Shown here: positions 46,507 through 54,641 of the stretch, in pieces
Layout: each line of letters opens with the position of its first letter
Position numbering within the stretch: position 1 is the stretch's first letter
Origin: Gaiella sp.
GTDB lineage: Bacteria > Actinomycetota > Thermoleophilia > Gaiellales > Gaiellaceae
Reading direction: 5' to 3'
Length of the DNA: 64,000 nt
Assembly (NCBI GenBank): GCA_027493885.1
Contig: JAOSJZ010000001.1
Span: 1,240,001-1,304,000 of the forward strand
Notes under the pieces: generated by a model
What the model saw: the letters and a program-made list of their open reading frames with translations, nothing else
Database searches by the model: none
Told to the model about the DNA's origin: nothing
Position numbers and translations under genes: made by a program

Positions 46507-47538
46507 ATGCGCATCCTGGTCACCGGCTCCTCGGGGCAGATCGGCACGAACCTCGCGCTGCGACTCCTACGCGACGGCCACGACGTGTTCGGGATCGACA
46601 AGCGGCTCAACACGTGGACCGACGCGTTCCCCTACCTCCTCCAGGACCTCGCGGGCCACTACGCGCCGTTCCCCGGAGGCGTCAACGGGGTCGAGTACCC
46701 CGAGGTCGACCTGGTCGTGCACCTCGCCGCGCACGCGAAGGTGCACCAGCTCGTGCGGGAGCCGCACCGCGCGCTCGAGAACGCGATGATGACCTTCAAC
46801 GTCCTCGAGTACGCGCGGCAGGGGCGCATCCCGATCGTCTTCTCGTCGAGCCGCGAGGTGTACGGCGACGTGCACCGCTTCGAGGGCTACAGCGAGCAGG
46901 TAGCGGACTTCGCGTACACGGAGAGCACGTACTCGGCCTCCAAGATCGCGGGCGAGGCGTTCATCTACTCCTATGCGCGCTGCTACGGCCTCCCGTACCT
47001 CGTCTTTCGCTTCTCGAACGTCTACGGCCGCTACGACAACGACCTGCGCCGGATGGTGCGCGTGATCCCGCTCTTCATCCACTCGATGCTTCGCGGCGAG
47101 CCGATCACGATCTACGGCGGCCGCGACAAGACGCTCGACTTCACGTACGTCGACGACTGCGTCGACGGGATCACCCGCGGCATCGAGGCGCTCGCCGAGG
47201 GCCGCGTGGCCAACCAGACGATCAACCTCGCCTACGGTGAGGGGAACACGCTCGTCCACTGCGCGGAGCGCATCGCCGAGGAGCTCGGCGTGGGCCCGCA
47301 GATGACCCTTGCCCCCTCGCTCCTCGGCGAGGTGACGCACTACGTCGCCGATCTCTCGAAGGCGCGCGAGCTCCTCGGCTACGAACCGGCGGTGCCGCTC
47401 GACGAAGGCATCTCGCACGCGGTCGCCTGGTTCCGCGAGCATCGGAAGGCGCATCCCGACGAGAACGTGGAGATCGCCCCCGATCACGAGCGGTCCGTCC
47501 AGGTCGGGAGCGGCTGGAAGACAGCCGCGCCGTCGTAA
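46507..47538 (+). CDS. extended SDR, NAD-dependent nucleotide-sugar epimerase/dehydratase
   Basis: A 343-residue enzyme with Rossmann motif ILVTGSSGQIGTNLALRLL, acidic NAD-selecting residue in GIDKRL, VHLAAHAKVHQLV, the catalytic Ser region FSSSREVYGD and the Tyr-x3-Lys pair in STYSASKIAGE. DFTYVDDCVDGI and a final YEP motif are typical of UDP-galactose 4-epimerase relatives. It probably shapes cell-surface sugars. It is divergent from clpC and isolated from other sugar genes. Confidence 0.87.
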   Translation: MRILVTGSSGQIGTNLALRLLRDGHDVFGIDKRLNTWTDAFPYLLQDLAGHYAPFPGGVNGVEYPEVDLVVHLAAHAKVHQLVREPHRALENAMMTFNVLEYARQGRIPIVFSSSREVYGDVHRFEGYSEQVADFAYTESTYSASKIAGEAFIYSYARCYGLPYLVFRFSNVYGRYDNDLRRMVRVIPLFIHSMLRGEPITIYGGRDKTLDFTYVDDCVDGITRGIEALAEGRVANQTINLAYGEGNTLVHCAERIAEELGVGPQMTLAPSLLGEVTHYVADLSKARELLGYEPAVPLDEGISHAVAWFREHRKAHPDENVEIAPDHERSVQVGSGWKTAAPS

Positions 47539-47541
47539 CGC

Positions 47542-49788
47542 CTACGGCCCCGGCCGAACGGCGGCAGGGGCGCCGTGCGGCGCCGGCCTGCGCGCGCGCC
47601 GCGCCGGCCTGCGGTCGGTGGCGACGGCGACCCACTGCCCGCATGCGGGCGGGACGAGGCCGTCGCGGAGCAACCGCTCGAAGCCGTCTGCCGGCAGCGG
47701 CCTCGCGAAGAGGAACCCCTGGCCCTCGCGGACGCCGAGCCGGCGCAGCTCGGCGAGCTGATGCTCGTTCTCGATCCCTGCGGTGACAAGCGAGAGCCCG
47801 AGAGCGCGTGCGAGGTCGACGATCGCTTGGACGAGAGGCACCGCCCCGCCGGAGGCGCCGATGCGCGTCACCGACGTCCGGTCGAGCTTCAAGCCGTCGA
47901 AGGGCAGTGCGTCGAGCATGGCGAGCGACGAGTAGCCGGTGCCGAAGCCGTCGAGGACGAGCCCGACTCCCATCGATCGGAGAGCGTCCAGCAGTCGTGC
48001 CCCGCTCTCCGGATCGCGGACGACCGACGCCTCCGTGATCTCGAGCACGAGCGCCTGCGGCTCGAGCGCCGCGCTCGCGAGGGCGCCGCGCACGTCGTCC
48101 GCGAAGCCCGCCGCCTGGAGCTGGCGGGCCGAGACGTTGACGCGCACGTGCAGGCCCCGCGCGGCGGGCGCTACGGTCCGCCAGAGCGCGAGCCGCCGGC
48201 ACGCCTCCTGGAGCACCCACCGGCCGAGCGGCACGATCACCCCGCTCTCCTCGGCGATCGGGACGAACTCCCCGGGCAGCACCAACCCACGGGTCGGGTG
48301 CTGCCAGCGCAAGAGCGCCTCCGCACCAACCACCGCGACCGTCCGCAGGTCGACGACCGGCTGGTAGTGGAGCACGAACTCGCGGTCGATCCGCGCGCTG
48401 CGCAACTCGCCGAGCAGCGAGATCCGCTCGCCCACGTCGTCGTCGAGCGCCCCGTCGTAGAGGACGGACTGCGCCTTGCCGCTCGCCTTGGCCCGGTACA
48501 TCGCCAGGTCCGCCTGGCGGAAGAGCCGGTCGGCGTCGTCGCCGATCGCGATGCCGATCGACGCGGTGACGAAGATCTCGACCCCCGCCAGCTGTGTCGG
48601 CGCCCGCAGCGCCTCGCACACGGCCCGTGCGGCCTTCTCCGCGTCTCCCGCGGGATTCTCGGACTCCACCAGCGCGGCGAACTCGTCGCCTCCGATCCGG
48701 GCGAGGGTCACCGTCGGCGGCAGGGCGACGCGGAGCCTCGAGCCGAGGTCCTGCAGGACCTCGTCGGCGTCCATGTGACCGAAGCGGTCGTTCACGGCCT
48801 TGAGGTCGTCGATGTCGAGCATGAGCACGGCCACGCCCGGCCCTGCGGGGCCGGAGCGGGCGAGCGCCTCCTCGACGCGCTCCTTGAAGAGCGCACGGTT
48901 GGGGAGACCCGTCAGGTGATCGTGATACGCCTGATGACGGAGGCGCTCCTCGGCCTCTCGTCGGGCGGTGACGTCGAGCAGGTAGCCCTGCAGCGCGACC
49001 GGCGTGCCGAATCGCCCGGGGATCGTCCGCGCCTCGTCGTGGACCCACACGACGCGACCGTCCCGCGCGATCAGCCGGTACTCGAGCGAGAGCCCATCGC
49101 CCTCGTGTGCCCGCCGGTGGGCGTCGAGCACGCGCTGGCGGTCCTCGGGGTGGAGGATGCGTACGAACAGCTCGCGATCCTGCTTCCACTCGGCGAGCGA
49201 GTATCCGAGCAGGGCCTCGACCTGCGGGCTCGAGTAGATGTTCGAGCTCTCGTCGTCGATCGCGTCGACGTAGACGACGAGCGGAAGCTGCTCGACGAGC
49301 GCCCGGAAGCGCTCTTCGGCCACCCGCACGCGATCCTCGCTGCGCTTGCGGTCACCCACGTCGCGGATCGAGGCGGTGAAGACCGGCGGCCCCGGAAGCT
49401 CGAGGCGCGCGATCGCAAGCTCGATCGGGAACTCGTCGCCTTGCGCGTTCCGTGCCGTGACCTCCACCCGTCTGCCGAGCATCGAGCCGCCACTCGCCGC
49501 CGGCGCGCCGGCTGCCCAGCGGGCGAGGCCTCGCCGGTGGGCCTCCCGGCTCACTGCGGGAATGATCAGCTCGGCCAGGTCCTGTCCGAGGATGTCCTCG
49601 CGGCGGTAGCCGAACAGCTCCTCCGCCGCACGGTTGAACTCGAGCACCCGCCCGCGGTGGTCGATCGTCACGACGACGTCGAGGATCGCGCGCAGCGCGG
49701 CGCTCGCGTGGGCGTCGGCGAGGTCCCGCGTCCGGCCCGCGAGGGTCGGCGCGAAAAGGTCGCCGGTATCGGCTCGGTGCGCCGCCAC
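47542..49788 (-). CDS. PAS-PAS-GGDEF-EAL c-di-GMP protein with a degenerate EAL domain
   Basis: A soluble 748-residue protein. PAS 1 is about 25-150, PAS/PAC 2 about 160-285, GGDEF about 290-450 and EAL about 465-720. The cyclase site is intact (RIGGDEFAAL). The EAL domain keeps GAEALLRW, VNVSARQ and LEITEASV, but the metal motif DDFGTG reads DGFGTG and the AEG-x-E motif reads TAGIENE with one Glu missing. It is likely an active cyclase whose EAL part binds rather than cleaves c-di-GMP. GTG start. A basic tail of about 35 residues ends it. Confidence 0.9.
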   Translation of the reverse strand: MAAHRADTGDLFAPTLAGRTRDLADAHASAALRAILDVVVTIDHRGRVLEFNRAAEELFGYRREDILGQDLAELIIPAVSREAHRRGLARWAAGAPAASGGSMLGRRVEVTARNAQGDEFPIELAIARLELPGPPVFTASIRDVGDRKRSEDRVRVAEERFRALVEQLPLVVYVDAIDDESSNIYSSPQVEALLGYSLAEWKQDRELFVRILHPEDRQRVLDAHRRAHEGDGLSLEYRLIARDGRVVWVHDEARTIPGRFGTPVALQGYLLDVTARREAEERLRHQAYHDHLTGLPNRALFKERVEEALARSGPAGPGVAVLMLDIDDLKAVNDRFGHMDADEVLQDLGSRLRVALPPTVTLARIGGDEFAALVESENPAGDAEKAARAVCEALRAPTQLAGVEIFVTASIGIAIGDDADRLFRQADLAMYRAKASGKAQSVLYDGALDDDVGERISLLGELRSARIDREFVLHYQPVVDLRTVAVVGAEALLRWQHPTRGLVLPGEFVPIAEESGVIVPLGRWVLQEACRRLALWRTVAPAARGLHVRVNVSARQLQAAGFADDVRGALASAALEPQALVLEITEASVVRDPESGARLLDALRSMGVGLVLDGFGTGYSSLAMLDALPFDGLKLDRTSVTRIGASGGAVPLVQAIVDLARALGLSLVTAGIENEHQLAELRRLGVREGQGFLFARPLPADGFERLLRDGLVPPACGQWVAVATDRRPARRARRPAPHGAPAAVRPGP

Positions 49789-49855
49789 GCTGTCCGTATC
49801 GACTCCTCGTCGGCGGGCGGGCGACCCCTCGTCCGAGGTACCCCTTCGGTGGGAG

Positions 49856-51247
49856 TCAGCCGGCGCCCGGTAGTGCCCGCAGTGCGGGAAACAGCACGAC
49901 GTCGCGGATCGACTCCTTGCCCGTGAGGAGCATCACGAAGCGGTCGATCCCGAAGCCGAGGCCGCCCGTCGGCGGCATCCCGTAGGAGAGCGCCTCGACG
50001 TAGTCCGGGTCACCGCGCTCGCCCTCGACCTGCTCGGACTGCTGCTCGAAGCGCGCCTGCTGCATCGCCGCCTCGTTGATCTCCGTGAAGGCGTTGCCGA
50101 GCTCCATCCCGCCCGCGAAGTACTCGAACCGCTCGGTGAGCGTCGGGTCGTCGTCGGTCGGCCGCGCGAACGGGGACAGCTCGACGGGATAGTCGTGGAC
50201 GATCGTCGGCTGGATCAGCCCGGGCTCGACGTAGTGCGAGAAGGCGTGGTCGACGAGCTGCGTCCAGTCGCGGTCCGCCTCGGTGTCGACGCCCCGCTCG
50301 GTCAGCCACGCCCGCAGCTCGCCCGCGTCGCGCGTCCAGAGCTCGTGGCGCTCGAGCGCCTCGACGAACCGGATCCGCTCCCACGGCCCGGCGAGGTCGA
50401 GCTGGTTCCCGCGGAACGTCACCACCGTCGTCCCGAGCACCTCGCGGGCGACGCGCTCGACGAGCCCCTCGATCCGCGCCATCGTGTCGCGGTAGTCGGC
50501 GTACGCCTCGTACCACTCGAGCATCGTGAACTCCGGGTTGTGCTTGAACGAGACGCCCTCGTTGCGAAAGTCCTTGCCGATCTCGTAGACGCGCTCGAGC
50601 CCGCCGACGATCAGCCTCTTCAAGTAGAGCTCGGTCGCGATCCGCAGGTAGAGGTCGGCGCCGAGCTCGTTGTGGTGCGTGACGAACGGCCGCGCGAACG
50701 CGCCGCCGTAGCGCGGCTGGAGGACGGGGGTCTCGACCTCGACGAAGCCGTCCTCGTCGAGCGCCCGCCGGATCGCGGAGATCACGCGCGCCCGCGCGAG
50801 GAACGTCTCGCGCGTCTCCTCGTTCATCAGCAGGTCGAGGTAGCGCTTGCGGTAGCGCAGCTCGACGTCGGTGAGGCCGTGGAAGGTGTCGGGAAGCGGC
50901 TGGGTGGTACGGGCGAGGACCTCGACGCTCGCCGCGAGCACCGACGGCTCGCCCCGGCGCGACTTCGCGGGCCGTCCGACGACGCCGACGACGTCGCCGA
51001 GGCGGACGTCGAGCTCCCCTGTCACGGCGACGTCGCAGATCGCCTGGATGCGGCCCGAGCGGTCGACCACGTCGAGGAAGACGAGCTTCCCCATCGCTCG
51101 CCGCGCCATCGCGCGACCGGCGACGCGGACCGTGGAGCCCCCCTCCGCGCCGGCCTCGAGCGGCTCGGCCTCGGCTCGGACCGCGGCGATCTCGTCCCGG
51201 TCGGGGAAGCGCTTCGGCGCGGTCCGCTCGGGCTCTGGCTCGGGCAT
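49856..51247 (-). CDS. lysS: lysyl-tRNA synthetase (class II)
   Basis: A 463-residue class II synthetase: N-terminal OB-fold anticodon domain (VRVAGRAMARRAMGKLVFLDV), motif 1 VETPVLQPRYGGAFARPFV, motif 2 FRNEGVSFKHNPEFTMLEWYEAY (given by its FRNEG...HNPEFT core) and motif 3 GLGFGIDRFVMLLTG. Somewhat shorter than the 490-500 residues usual, mainly at the N-terminus. It follows the Clp_N/UVR gene on the minus strand, in the conserved folate-lysS-clpC order. Confidence 0.96.
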   Translation of the reverse strand: MPEPEPERTAPKRFPDRDEIAAVRAEAEPLEAGAEGGSTVRVAGRAMARRAMGKLVFLDVVDRSGRIQAICDVAVTGELDVRLGDVVGVVGRPAKSRRGEPSVLAASVEVLARTTQPLPDTFHGLTDVELRYRKRYLDLLMNEETRETFLARARVISAIRRALDEDGFVEVETPVLQPRYGGAFARPFVTHHNELGADLYLRIATELYLKRLIVGGLERVYEIGKDFRNEGVSFKHNPEFTMLEWYEAYADYRDTMARIEGLVERVAREVLGTTVVTFRGNQLDLAGPWERIRFVEALERHELWTRDAGELRAWLTERGVDTEADRDWTQLVDHAFSHYVEPGLIQPTIVHDYPVELSPFARPTDDDPTLTERFEYFAGGMELGNAFTEINEAAMQQARFEQQSEQVEGERGDPDYVEALSYGMPPTGGLGFGIDRFVMLLTGKESIRDVVLFPALRALPGAG

Positions 51248-51265
51248 CGGCGGATCGTACGCTCT

Positions 51266-51289
51266 GGTGTCGGACTTCAGTCCGACACC
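51266..51289 (-). terminator. perfect 10-bp hairpin between the Clp_N/UVR gene and lysS
   Basis: GGTGTCGGAC and GTCCGACACC pair around TTCA in the 54-nt spacer. The GGTGTC/GACACC tips match the ends of the element at 27876-28108, so it may be a solo REP-type hairpin used as a terminator. Confidence 0.5.
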
Positions 51290-51301
51290 GCGGGCGCGTG
51301 C

Positions 51302-51967
51302 TCACATCGGCTCGTCCGTGTGACGCCGCCACGCCGCGACGAGCCGCGCGGCGGCCGACCGGAGGCGGTGCTCCGCGTCTCGGAGAGAAGCTGCCTCGTC
51401 GAACGCCTGCCGCTCGACCGCCGCGTCTTTCTCCTGCGTGAGGCGCTCGAGCTCGGCGAGCACCTCGGGCGCGAGCGGTGGGGACGTCAGCTCGACGTCG
51501 TCGGGCTCGGGCTTCGCCTCGTGGAGCGGTGCCGACCCCGAGAGCATGCGGATGATCGCCTGTCGGATCCTCTCCGGGTCGGCGTCGTGCTCGCGGAGGA
51601 TCTCGGCGCCGACGCCCTCGTCGGCCCGCACGAGGCCGAGCAGGATGTGCTCGGTGCCGATGTAGTTGTGGCCGAGCGCGATCGCCTCGCGCAGGGCGAG
51701 CTCGAGCGTCTTCTTCCCGCCGGGCGTGAATGGGATCTGACCGGTGGCCGGGGCCTCGCCGCGTCCGACGATCCGCTCGACCTCCGCCCGCACCTCCTCG
51801 AGCGTCACGTCCATGGCTCCGAGCACGCGTGCCGCCAGGCCCTCCTCTTCTCGCAGCAGGCCGAGCAGGAGGTGCTCCGTCCCGATGTGGTCGTGCCCCA
51901 GGCGGCGGGACTCGTCCTGCGCGAAGACGACGACCTGGCGCGCGCGCTCCGTGAAGCGCTCGAACAT
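51302..51967 (-). CDS. stand-alone Clp_N double-repeat protein with UVR motif (ClpC N-domain paralogue)
   Basis: The first 145 residues nearly duplicate the ClpC N-domain (MFERFTERARQVVVFAQDES; both HIGTEH/YIGTEH repeats and IRMLSG). Then come an acidic Pro linker and a UVR-like helix pair (KDAAVERQAFDEAASLRDAEHRLR), with no AAA modules. It could bind ClpC substrates or adaptors as a decoy, or act as an adaptor through UVR contact, as McsA does in firmicutes. It lies between greA and lysS, where the Bacillus ctsR-mcsA-mcsB genes would be expected nearby. Confidence 0.85.
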   Translation of the reverse strand: MFERFTERARQVVVFAQDESRRLGHDHIGTEHLLLGLLREEEGLAARVLGAMDVTLEEVRAEVERIVGRGEAPATGQIPFTPGGKKTLELALREAIALGHNYIGTEHILLGLVRADEGVGAEILREHDADPERIRQAIIRMLSGSAPLHEAKPEPDDVELTSPPLAPEVLAELERLTQEKDAAVERQAFDEAASLRDAEHRLRSAAARLVAAWRRHTDEPM

Positions 51968-52029
51968 GACGCCCAGCGTACCCGGGCGGTCAGTGTCCGC
52001 GGTCAGGCGGTCGCAGCGACGTACCTACT

Positions 52030-52052
52030 CCTGGGCCGCGTGGCGGCCCAGG
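52030..52052 (-). terminator. perfect 10-bp hairpin after greA
   Basis: CCTGGGCCGC and GCGGCCCAGG pair around GTG, 3 nt beyond the greA stop on the minus strand. No T-run. Confidence 0.55.
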
Positions 52053-52055
52053 AGG

Positions 52056-52523
52056 TCACGCGGCCTTGATCTCCATGATCTTGAACTTGACGACGGAGCC
52101 GCGGGGGGTCGTGACCTCGACGGTCTCGCCCTTCTTGCGGCCCATGATCGCCTTGCCGACCGGGGACTCGTTCGAGAGCTTCTGCTCGGCGGGGTTCGCC
52201 TCGGCGGAGCCGACGATGTGGTACTCGAGCGTCTGCTTCGCGTCGACGTCGCGCAGGCGCACGACCGACCCGACCGAGACGACGCTCGTATCCACCTCCG
52301 ACGTGTCGATCACGCGGGCGTGCGCCAACCGCTCCTCGAGCTGCGCGATCTTGTGCTCGAGCATCGCCTGCTGGTTCTTCGCGTCGTCATACTCCGCGTT
52401 CTCGGCGATGTCGCCGAACTCGCGCGCGGTCCGGATCCGCTCCGCGATCTCGCGGCGGCGGTCGGTGCGCAGGACGTCCAGCTCCTGCTTGAGGGAGTCG
52501 TACCCCTGAGGGGTGAGGATCAC
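52056..52523 (-). CDS. greA: transcription elongation factor GreA
   Basis: Rescues backtracked RNA polymerase by stimulating transcript cleavage. The N-terminal coiled-coil has the acidic tip DIAENAEYDDAKNQQ, and the FKBP-like C-domain has ESPVGKAIMGRKKGETVEVTTP. GTG 52523 gives 155 residues. A CTG at 52532, 8 nt after a GGAGG, would add KD- and fit the family start MKDVILTP even better, so the true start may be non-canonical. It is divergent from dusB. Confidence 0.94.
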   Translation of the reverse strand: MILTPQGYDSLKQELDVLRTDRRREIAERIRTAREFGDIAENAEYDDAKNQQAMLEHKIAQLEERLAHARVIDTSEVDTSVVSVGSVVRLRDVDAKQTLEYHIVGSAEANPAEQKLSNESPVGKAIMGRKKGETVEVTTPRGSVVKFKIMEIKAA

Positions 52524-52674
52524 GTCCTTCAGAAGAGAGACCTCCGAGTAGCCAGAGACGAGAACGAGGCGCCGAGCGCGCCACGCGGACGCGCATGGTA
52601 GCGGCGGAAGCTGTCGCAATGCAAACCCTCCGACGGGCCTTCACGGAAAGCCCGGCCACTACCATTCCCGAGGG

Positions 52675-53730
52675 ATGATCGACCTCCGCGACAGCTGGTC
52701 GATCGGGCCCGTCGAGATCCCGACGAGGCTCGTGCTCGCGCCGATGGCGGGCGTCAGCGTGCAGGCGTTTCGCCGTCAGGGGCGCCGTTTCGGGGCGGGG
52801 CTCGTGTGCTCGGAGATGGTCAGCTGCGCAGGGATCGAGCACCGCAACGAGCGGACGCTCGGCTACCTCCGCGTCGCCGCCGACGAGCATCCACTCGCGA
52901 TCCAGCTCTTCGGCTCGGAGCCGCGCGCGATGGCCGAGGCGGCGCGCATGGTCGAGGCCGCCGGGGCCGACCTCGTCGACCTCAACTTCGGCTGCCCGGT
53001 GAAGAAGGTCACGAAGACCGGCGCCGGCGCCACGCTGCTCGAGGACCCGGCCCACGCCGCGCGCATCGTCGAGGCGCTGGTCGCCGCGGTGGACATCCCC
53101 GTGAGCGTGAAGCTCCGCCGCGGCGTTCGCGACGGGTCGCGCGACTGCCTCGTCGTCGGCCCGCGGCTCGTCGATGCCGGCGCGGCGTCACTCACGCTCC
53201 ATCCACGCTCCGCCCGGCAGATGTACACGGGCACAGCCGACCACTCGCTCACGGCGGAGCTCGTCTCGCTCGTCGACGTCCCCGTGGTCGCCTCGGGTGA
53301 CGTCACCTCCCGCGCGAGGGCCCGGGCGGTGCTCGCGCGGAGCGGCGCGGCGGCGGTGATGGTCGGCCGCGCCGCCCAGGGCAACCCCTGGGTGCTCGAG
53401 GAGATCGTCGACGGCTCGGCCCGCGAGCCGAGCCGCGAGGAGGTCGTCGCCGAGCTCGTCCTCTTCGTCCGCGAGACAGTGCGCGAGCTCGGCGAGCGCC
53501 GCGCGAGCGGGTTCCTGAAGAAGTTCTACGGCTGGTACCTCGGGCGCGGCCGCTTCCCGCGGCCGTTCAAGCAGGAGCTCGTCGTGCTCGACTCGACCGA
53601 GGAGGTCGAGCGCCGCCTGATCGCCGCGGCGCCCGGCGCCCTCGACCTGCTCGACCGCCTCGAGGCCGAGATCCCGACGGGCGACGAGGTGACGCTCGAG
53701 CTGCCGATCTCGATCTACGGGGGCGGCTAG
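52675..53730 (+). CDS. dusB: tRNA-dihydrouridine synthase DusB-like
   Basis: A 351-residue flavoprotein reducing uridines in tRNA D-loops. The FMN-barrel shows LVLAPMAGVSVQAFRR, SEMVSCAGI, LNFGCPVKKVTKTGAGATLL with the catalytic Cys in GCP, HPRSARQMYTG and VMVGRAAQGNPW. A C-terminal helical tRNA-binding domain ends it. Its last 139 nt are duplicated downstream at 53807-53945. Confidence 0.94.
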   Translation: MIDLRDSWSIGPVEIPTRLVLAPMAGVSVQAFRRQGRRFGAGLVCSEMVSCAGIEHRNERTLGYLRVAADEHPLAIQLFGSEPRAMAEAARMVEAAGADLVDLNFGCPVKKVTKTGAGATLLEDPAHAARIVEALVAAVDIPVSVKLRRGVRDGSRDCLVVGPRLVDAGAASLTLHPRSARQMYTGTADHSLTAELVSLVDVPVVASGDVTSRARARAVLARSGAAAVMVGRAAQGNPWVLEEIVDGSAREPSREEVVAELVLFVRETVRELGERRASGFLKKFYGWYLGRGRFPRPFKQELVVLDSTEEVERRLIAAAPGALDLLDRLEAEIPTGDEVTLELPISIYGGG

Positions 53731-53945
53731 GGGCGGAAGGCCATCCAGGACTGTGCACCACCACCTCTGCACGAACCGCCGCCGATACCGGGTCGGCGCC
53801 GCTGGGCTCGACCGAGGACGTAGAGCGGCGGCAGCTCGCGGCGGCGCCGGGCGCCCTCGACCTGCTCGACCGCCTCGAGGCCGAGATCCCGACGGGCGAC
53901 GAGGTGACGCTCGAGCTGCCGATCTCGATCTACGGCGGCAGTTGA
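53592..53945 (+). repeat. 139-nt direct repeat of the dusB 3' end (53592-53730 and 53807-53945)
   Basis: The two copies are the same length, start CTCGACCGAGGA and end in a stop. They differ at a limited number of sites, most of them in the first third; the final 95 or so nt are almost identical. Confidence 0.85.
53807..53945 (+). pseudogene. orphan second copy of the dusB C-terminus
   Basis: The fragment reads STEDVERRQLAAAPGALDL, continues LDRLEAEIPTGDEVTLELP and ends with YGGS and TGA, matching the last 45 residues of DusB with a few substitutions. There is no start or upstream half. The 76-nt spacer ahead has no dusB similarity that I can see. A partial tandem duplication or a deleted second dusB would both explain it. 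Confidence 0.75.
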
Positions 53946-53960
53946 GCTCTGGTCGGCGCG

Positions 53961-54371
53961 CTACGGTACGAGCTCGAGCGCATCGCAGTGCTTGGGCCGG
54001 ACGACGCCGAAATGCCGGCGGTCGAGCGTGGCGAGCGTCGTGACCCCGAGACGTTCGCAGGCCGCGACGACCGATGCGTCGACGATCCCGAGCCCGAGGT
54101 CCTGAGACTGCTCGAGCAGCTCCGCGATCCGGTCCCAGTCGGCCGGCTCGACCGGCTCCGGGACGAGCTCGCCGTCCGCGATGCTCGAGGCGAACGCGCG
54201 CTCGACGTGTCCTCCCAGCCGCTCGGTCATGAAGTGGGCCGCCTCGGTCACGACAAGCATCGGCACGACGAGCGGCGGCGATGCGTTCGCGAGCAGACCG
54301 ACACATTGCAGGTGATGCCGCTCCCGCCGGGCAACGGCGGCCACGAGCACACCGGTGTCGACGACGAGCAC
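53961..54371 (-). CDS. vapC: PIN-domain toxin VapC
   Basis: A 136-residue PIN ribonuclease: first catalytic Asp in VLVVDTGVLVAAVARRE, conserved Glu in VVTEAAHFM, and Asp pair in GLGIVDASVVAACERLG and ATLDRRHFGVVRP. This is the VapC pattern of tRNA- or rRNA-cleaving toxins. The GTG start lies 5 nt after the vapB stop. Confidence 0.88.
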   Translation of the reverse strand: MLVVDTGVLVAAVARRERHHLQCVGLLANASPPLVVPMLVVTEAAHFMTERLGGHVERAFASSIADGELVPEPVEPADWDRIAELLEQSQDLGLGIVDASVVAACERLGVTTLATLDRRHFGVVRPKHCDALELVP

Positions 54372-54376
54372 GCCGG

Positions 54377-54619
54377 CTACAGCGTGCCGTCGCGATGCTT
54401 CTGCAGGATCGCGTCGCGGACGACCTCGTCGACGCGGGTGGCGTCGTCGACGGAGCCCTCGACGATCCCGATGAAGGAGAGCTTCCGCGGCTGCTCCGCC
54501 GGCAGGTGCTCCTCGACCGCCTCGCGGACGACGGCGGCCACGGAGACGCCGCGCCGCCGCGCCTCGCGGGCGACGCGCGCCGCGGTCTCGTCCGGGAGCA
54601 TGATCGTCGTGCGCTTCAT
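54377..54619 (-). CDS. vapB: ribbon-helix-helix antitoxin VapB
   Basis: An 80-residue antitoxin: the RHH DNA-binding fold in MKRTTIMLPDETAARVAREARRRG, then a VapC-wrapping tail (SFIGIVEGSVDDATRVDEV). Antitoxin first, toxin second is the normal order, and the complex should repress its own promoter. The start region is built of three 7-nt repeats (54621-54641). Confidence 0.87.
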   Translation of the reverse strand: MKRTTIMLPDETAARVAREARRRGVSVAAVVREAVEEHLPAEQPRKLSFIGIVEGSVDDATRVDEVVRDAILQKHRDGTL

Positions 54620-54620
54620 G

Positions 54621-54641
54621 CATCACGCATCACGCATCACG
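54621..54641. repeat. three tandem 7-nt repeats (CATCACG) at the vapB start
   Basis: The exact triplet lies directly before the vapB ATG (minus-strand CGTGATG x3) and offers several GTG/ATG codons in a row. It overlaps the end of the LysE gene. It may be slippage-prone and could tune or phase vapB initiation. Confidence 0.7.
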
